Of a stretch of DNA of 6,336 nt, positions 4,606-6,336 are shown piece after piece. Numbering within the stretch: position 1 is the first letter of the stretch; every line of letters starts with the position of its first letter. Under the pieces are notes generated by a model. The model ran no database searches. It was not told the origin of the DNA and saw only the letters and a program-made list of their open reading frames with translations. The DNA comes from Ilumatobacter sp. Lineage in GTDB: Bacteria > Actinomycetota > Acidimicrobiia > Acidimicrobiales > Ilumatobacteraceae. A program made the translations under genes and the position numbers. Location: assembly GCA_029263275.1 (NCBI GenBank), contig JAJCXU010000569.1, positions 1 through 6,336 of the forward strand, written 5' to 3'.

Positions 4606-5720
4606 CTGAGGTCGAGCACGCTGTAGTCGCGGATCTCGGCTCGTGCGCTCTCGTTCCACTCGAAGACGCGATCGTGTAGCGGCCGATAGTCGAACGAGGT
4701 CTCGTCGGGGTAGCGCTCGCGTCGGGCAGCAATCGCCCACCCGATCATCTCTGATCGCTTGGCGATCCGGTCCTCGTCGAGTTCGCCGACCACACCGTGG
4801 ATCCCGCTGCCCATCGCGCCGAGCACTGATGCGCGACGGTGGAACCCAAGATTGAGCGTGACTCGCGGTTCGGTGCTCGTATTCGGGAACGACCCGTGGA
4901 TGGCCTGGCGATTGACGATGGCAACATCGCCAGGGGCACAGACCAGCGGCACGGCATCAGGCAGCCGGTCACTGCCGGCGCGCTCTGCCATCCCCGCGAT
5001 GTCGACCTCGCGCTGCTTGTGGCTGCCGACGACCACCCACACACCGTTCTCCGGTCCGCACCCGTAGATCTGCGCCATCATGTTGAACCCGTGAGTGCCC
5101 TGATCCCAGTCGGGTGAGTCCCAATGGGTCACGCCGTCGCGATGCCAGGCGACCGATGGGCCGAGGCCCGGATCCTTGATGAAGATGCCCTCGTTGAACG
5201 GCGTGAAGTCGTCGCCGTTCAACGCGGCGGCGATGCCCAGCAGGTCGGGGTGGCCATACAGCCGGAGGTGAGCGTCGCTGCACTGCAACGTGCCTTGGAG
5301 CACGTAGATCACTTCGTCGGGTGCGTCGGCGGCCCGCGTTGGCTCGGCCATCTTGATCGGGTGTCGTCCATGTGACGCTCCGGTGCTGCCGACGGGGTCG
5401 GACAGGGTCTTGCCCCAGACCACGGTCCGCGCCTCGAGGTCGGTCCCGAACGCCGGGTTGCCATCGTGATCGACTGCTGAGCGGCGGTGCGTCGGAAGGC
5501 GGCGCCGGAGTGCTGCGAAGTCGTCAACGATGTCGTCGAGTTCGATGGTGTCGACCAGGCCTTCAAACACGTAGAAGCCGGTGCGCCAGTACGCCTCGAC
5601 GATGTCGGGATGGAGCGCGCCCTCGCCGACGAATCGCACTGGCCCCCGATTGCCCAGTTGTAGTGCTCGCTCGCGGCCGTCATCGAAGTAGGCGCGGTAC
5701 TCGTCGGGAACGTGCGGCAT
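4599..5720 (-). CDS. Phytanoyl-CoA dioxygenase (PhyH) family Fe(II)/2-oxoglutarate oxygenase
   Basis: A 373-residue double-stranded beta-helix oxygenase. The iron-binding facial triad is visible as the WHRDG motif (H193 and D195) and the distal H275 in QAIHGSFPN, with R286 in EPRVTLN placed to hold the 2-oxoglutarate carboxylate. The spacing of these residues is normal and the active site looks intact. Family members hydroxylate acyl-CoAs, natural products or small metabolites with decarboxylation of 2-oxoglutarate; the substrate here is not evident. The N-terminal HPDIVEAYWRTGFYVFEGLVD is the usual PhyH opening. ATG 5720 stands 2 nt after the stop of the DinB-like gene, so translation is probably coupled; a weak GAAG lies just ahead. 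It is transcribed towards the tetR unit, ending about 60 nt before the operator. It has no operator copy of its own. Confidence 0.88.
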   Translation of the reverse strand: MPHVPDEYRAYFDDGRERALQLGNRGPVRFVGEGALHPDIVEAYWRTGFYVFEGLVDTIELDDIVDDFAALRRRLPTHRRSAVDHDGNPAFGTDLEARTVVWGKTLSDPVGSTGASHGRHPIKMAEPTRAADAPDEVIYVLQGTLQCSDAHLRLYGHPDLLGIAAALNGDDFTPFNEGIFIKDPGLGPSVAWHRDGVTHWDSPDWDQGTHGFNMMAQIYGCGPENGVWVVVGSHKQREVDIAGMAERAGSDRLPDAVPLVCAPGDVAIVNRQAIHGSFPNTSTEPRVTLNLGFHRRASVLGAMGSGIHGVVGELDEDRIAKRSEMIGWAIAARRERYPDETSFDYRPLHDRVFEWNESARAEIRDYSVLDLSI

Positions 5721-5722
5721 CG

Positions 5723-6175
5723 CTACTTCACCGCGTCAGCGGTGACCTCCATGTGGCCGAGGTGTTGGAACAGCTCTTCGAACACGTGCAGCACGAGCGC
5801 AGCGTCGGATCGATCGTCGCCTGGCAGGAAGACACGCAGTTCGTGTTCGCCGGCCGTGGGGCCAGCGACGAAGTCGTCGACGATCGGGTCGAGACGGACG
5901 AGTGTCGCTTCGATCCTGGTCCGGAGTTCTGCAACAGATGCCGTCGCCGCGAACTCGCCGTCCCGATCACGCTCGCCGTGCCGGCCCAATCCCGCGGTCT
6001 CGAACCACGACGGAGCGAGCTCGCAGCAGTGCACGATGAGACCAGCGACCGAGTTGGTGCCCCACCCGCTCGGCCGAACGTTGACCGAGTCGTCATCGAG
6101 TCGATCGAGCACTCGATCCATTCCAGCGAACGCCACACCGAGGTAGTGCTTGATCGTCGCTGCTTTCAATTCCAT
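5723..6175 (-). CDS. DinB-like (DinB_2/DUF664 type) helical-bundle protein
   Basis: A 150-residue protein with the four-helix bundle pattern of the DinB/YfiT-like metalloenzyme superfamily. The N-terminal ELKAATIKHYLGVAFAGMDR helix, the PSGWGTNSVAGLIVHCCEL region with H49, and the C-terminal LHVFEELFQHLGHMEVT helix with H130, H138 and H141 carry likely metal ligands. Some relatives are thiol-dependent S-transferases using mycothiol or bacillithiol; no reaction is known here. The frame can be extended to a TTG at 6217, but ATG 6175 is preferred because family similarity begins there and the extra 14 residues are His/Cys-rich and unlike the family; neither start has a strong Shine-Dalgarno sequence. 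Its TAG is 2 nt from the start of the PhyH gene, indicating one transcription unit. Confidence 0.75.
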   Translation of the reverse strand: MELKAATIKHYLGVAFAGMDRVLDRLDDDSVNVRPSGWGTNSVAGLIVHCCELAPSWFETAGLGRHGERDRDGEFAATASVAELRTRIEATLVRLDPIVDDFVAGPTAGEHELRVFLPGDDRSDAALVLHVFEELFQHLGHMEVTADAVK

Positions 6176-6224
6176 GAACCGATGATGGCACGGGTCGTGA
6201 TGACGACACGCAGCCAACGCCGCA

Positions 6225-6238
6225 CGGCCGGGAGGCCG
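6225..6238. other. Small GC-rich hairpin upstream of the DinB-like gene
   Basis: CGGCC (6225-6229) and GGCCG (6234-6238) flank a GGGA loop in the 77-nt gap between the last two minus-strand genes. There is no T-run on the minus strand after it, so it is not a clear terminator. No promoter is recognised in the gap. Confidence 0.3.
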
Positions 6239-6252
6239 CCGTCAGGGTGAGG

Positions 6253-6336
6253 TCAGCCCACGCTCACGGGCTGATAGGCGCAGTTCGGATCCTCCGCCAA
6301 TGGGTCGCCGGTGACGGCGAAGGCATGGGATCGAGA
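6253..6336 (-). CDS. 3' end of an unidentified gene (5' part outside window)
   Basis: The minus strand is open from the window edge to TGA at 6255-6253, giving 27 residues that end AEDPNCAYQPVSVG. Codon third positions are mostly G or C, as in neighbouring genes, and the position and orientation fit a gene upstream of the DinB-PhyH pair. I do not recognise the family from this fragment. An inverted repeat TCAGCCC-N8-GGGCTGA (6253-6274) covers the stop codon and could form a hairpin in the transcript. Confidence 0.5.
   Translation of the reverse strand, partial: SRSHAFAVTGDPLAEDPNCAYQPVSVG

Noticed and set aside
4507..4740. Longer upstream start for the minus-strand ORF that ends at the tetR start
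   Set aside because: The extension would run through the operator and the dioxygenase 3' end and is Arg-rich shadow sequence; only the part from GTG 4506 has a Shine-Dalgarno sequence and START similarity.
6176..6217. TTG start for the DinB-like gene adding 14 residues
   Set aside because: The extra residues are His/Cys/Arg-rich and unlike the family, no Shine-Dalgarno sequence supports the TTG, and the family pattern begins at ATG 6175.
5372..6250. Long plus-strand open frame of 292 codons
   Set aside because: Arg/Ser/Gly-rich composition with no fold pattern; it lies antisense to the clearly recognisable PhyH and DinB-like genes and is a GC-rich shadow frame.

Overview
The window is GC-rich, densely coded DNA with GC-rich third codon positions, ATG/GTG/TTG starts and short or overlapping gene junctions. 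Its gene content (SsuD-like flavin monooxygenase, phytanoyl-CoA dioxygenase family protein, Gfo/Idh/MocA oxidoreductase, DinB-like protein, START-like proteins, TetR regulator) suggests a free-living actinobacterium, possibly of the Acidimicrobiia/Ilumatobacter type. The lineage is an inference from style and content; no marker gene is present. There are no rRNA or tRNA genes, CRISPR arrays or insertion sequences that I can support.

Layout. (1) Bases 1-1501, plus strand: the 3' end of a Gfo/Idh/MocA-type oxidoreductase is followed after 4 nt by an SsuD-like flavin-dependent monooxygenase. (2) Bases 1502-1666: an intergenic region with a 12-bp tandem repeat and then a promoter buried in a perfect 17+3+17 inverted repeat. 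(3) Bases 1667-3753, plus strand: a tight four-gene operon of START/SRPBCC protein, YdjM/DUF457-like membrane protein, second START/SRPBCC protein and VOC (glyoxalase-fold) protein, with overlaps or short gaps at each junction. (4) Bases 3833-4506, minus strand, convergent with the operon: a TetR repressor of the WHG C-terminal type, preceded by a 32-codon ORF that overlaps its start codon. (5) Bases 4599-6175, minus strand: a phytanoyl-CoA dioxygenase family protein preceded, with a 2-nt gap, by a DinB-like protein. (6) Bases 6253-6336, minus strand: the likely 3' end of one more gene.

The most interesting signal links parts 2 to 4. The 15-bp palindrome ACTAATGATGTTAGT occurs twice, as mirror images, in the operon promoter. 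A 13/15 match lies in front of the tetR transcription unit, and I found no other copy by eye. The downstream sequence is also duplicated: 20 nt after its operator the operon starts MHHELHTDIDIG, and 19 nt after its operator the tetR unit starts (GTG) MHHELHTETKID. That second reading frame loses similarity after about 15 codons and runs into the tetR start through a TGATG junction. The simplest reading is that tetR was once downstream of a paralogous START-domain gene with the same promoter/operator, and that an internal deletion left a short leader ORF coupled to tetR. The TetR protein would then repress itself and the four-gene operon, most plausibly in response to a hydrophobic or aromatic ligand handled by the START-like proteins. 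The ligand and pathway are unknown.

Three short tandem repeats with units of 12 or 15 bp sit at or just after the 3' ends of genes (358-402, 1533-1568, 2134-2157), two of them adding in-frame low-complexity tails.
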